Source: an uncultured Peptostreptococcaceae bacterium (GTDB taxonomy: Bacteria; Bacillota; Clostridia; Tissierellales; Peptoniphilaceae). Taken from it: a stretch of DNA of 5,933 nucleotides. The stretch spans positions 1-5,933 of the forward strand of contig CAMDZK010000077.1 in the NCBI GenBank assembly GCA_945910665.1. Direction: 5' to 3'. Numbering within the stretch: the first letter of the stretch is position 1; each line of letters begins with the position of its first letter. Under the pieces are notes generated by a model. It saw nothing but the letters and a program-made list of their open reading frames with translations. It did no database searches and had not been told where the DNA came from. A program made the translations under genes and the position numbers. Positions 5,616-5,933 of this stretch are shown piece after piece.

Positions 5616-5933
5616 ATGAATAGCACAATCCTAGGTATTCTCATTGTGCTCGTCTTTGCTGCGCTTTTAGCGGGACTTGTTTATTTGAGAAAGAAGAAAA
5701 AGTCATTTACCATTCGTGTATTTGCAGCACTCATTGCCGGACTTGTTTTTGGAATACTTGTACAGACGCTCTTTGGATTTGGCAGTGAAGCAATTCAGTT
5801 TGCCATGCGATGGATTGGTCTCGTCGGTTCTGGATATGTTCGTTTGCTTCGCATGATTGTTATGCCGTTAATTTTTATATCGATTCTCACGGCATTTATC
5901 ACCCAGCGATCGAAAAATTTAGGAAAAACGACG
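5616..5933 (+). CDS. Dicarboxylate/amino-acid:cation symporter, TcyP-like (probable L-cystine importer), 3' end cut by the window
   Basis: The first 106 codons of a membrane symporter of the DAACS family, open to the window edge with no stop. The ATG at 5616 follows AAGGAGG (5604-5610) with 5 nt between. Visible parts are a first membrane helix (about 4-24), a basic RKKKK loop (25-29), a second helix (about 34-53), and the conserved block IGLVGSGYVRLLRMIVMPL (67-85), which continues into the third helix. From memory, B. subtilis TcyP has the same layout and a nearly identical GLIGSGYVKLLQMIVMPL block, so cystine uptake is the most likely role. Glutamate, aspartate or dicarboxylate transport remain possible, because the substrate-binding C-terminal half is not in the window. 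The gene has its own promoter and a leader inverted repeat. It lies downstream of a disulfide reductase, which fits import followed by reduction of a disulfide. Confidence 0.85.
   Translation, partial: MNSTILGILIVLVFAALLAGLVYLRKKKKSFTIRVFAALIAGLVFGILVQTLFGFGSEAIQFAMRWIGLVGSGYVRLLRMIVMPLIFISILTAFITQRSKNLGKTT

Noticed and set aside
1..5933. Mobile element, CRISPR array, tRNA, rRNA or toxin-antitoxin genes
   Set aside because: No terminal repeats, spaced direct repeats, transposase motifs or RNA gene signatures were seen. The only stretches without genes are shorter than 90 bp.

Overview
The window reads as chromosomal DNA of a low-to-mid GC Bacillota (Firmicutes) bacterium. Shine-Dalgarno sequences are strong AGGAG/GGAGG types, TTG and GTG starts occur, genes are tightly packed, and the proteins look like Firmicutes transport and thiol-redox families. 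An amino-acid-using anaerobe of the Clostridia/Tissierellia kind would fit, but nothing here fixes the genus.

Positions 1-3774 hold the membrane and ATPase part of a branched-chain (hydrophobic) amino-acid ABC importer in the order livH-livM-livG-livF. The four genes are on the + strand with gaps of at most 7 nt or overlaps, so they form one transcription unit. The window opens in a terminator-like hairpin with a T-tract ending only about 10 nt before the livH ribosome binding site. There is no room for a promoter after it, so livHMGF is probably fed by partial read-through from an upstream gene, most likely the substrate-binding protein (not in the window). A strong, nearly symmetric terminator follows livF.

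Positions 3767-4135 hold a short DtxR/MntR-family metalloregulator on the - strand, convergent with livF and sharing its terminator. It keeps a DtxR-like Met/Cys/Glu/His metal site but lacks the ancillary-site ligands and any C-terminal domain. It is divergent from a CoA-disulfide-reductase-like FAD enzyme (4217-5530), with about 80 bp of shared upstream DNA.

A well-formed promoter (TTGACA, 18-bp spacer, extended -10) at 5539-5568 then drives a dicarboxylate/amino-acid:cation symporter, closest to the L-cystine symporter TcyP. Only its first 106 codons are present. A short inverted repeat lies in its leader, just after the predicted transcription start.

The gene content falls into two functional blocks: branched-chain amino-acid uptake on the left, and a possible metal- or redox-responsive thiol block on the right (metalloregulator, disulfide reductase, probable cystine importer). 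All gene families are known. The less ordinary points are the regulator's metal site and position, the two leader hairpins, and an insertion in LivG. I see no clearly new system, mobile element, CRISPR array or RNA gene.
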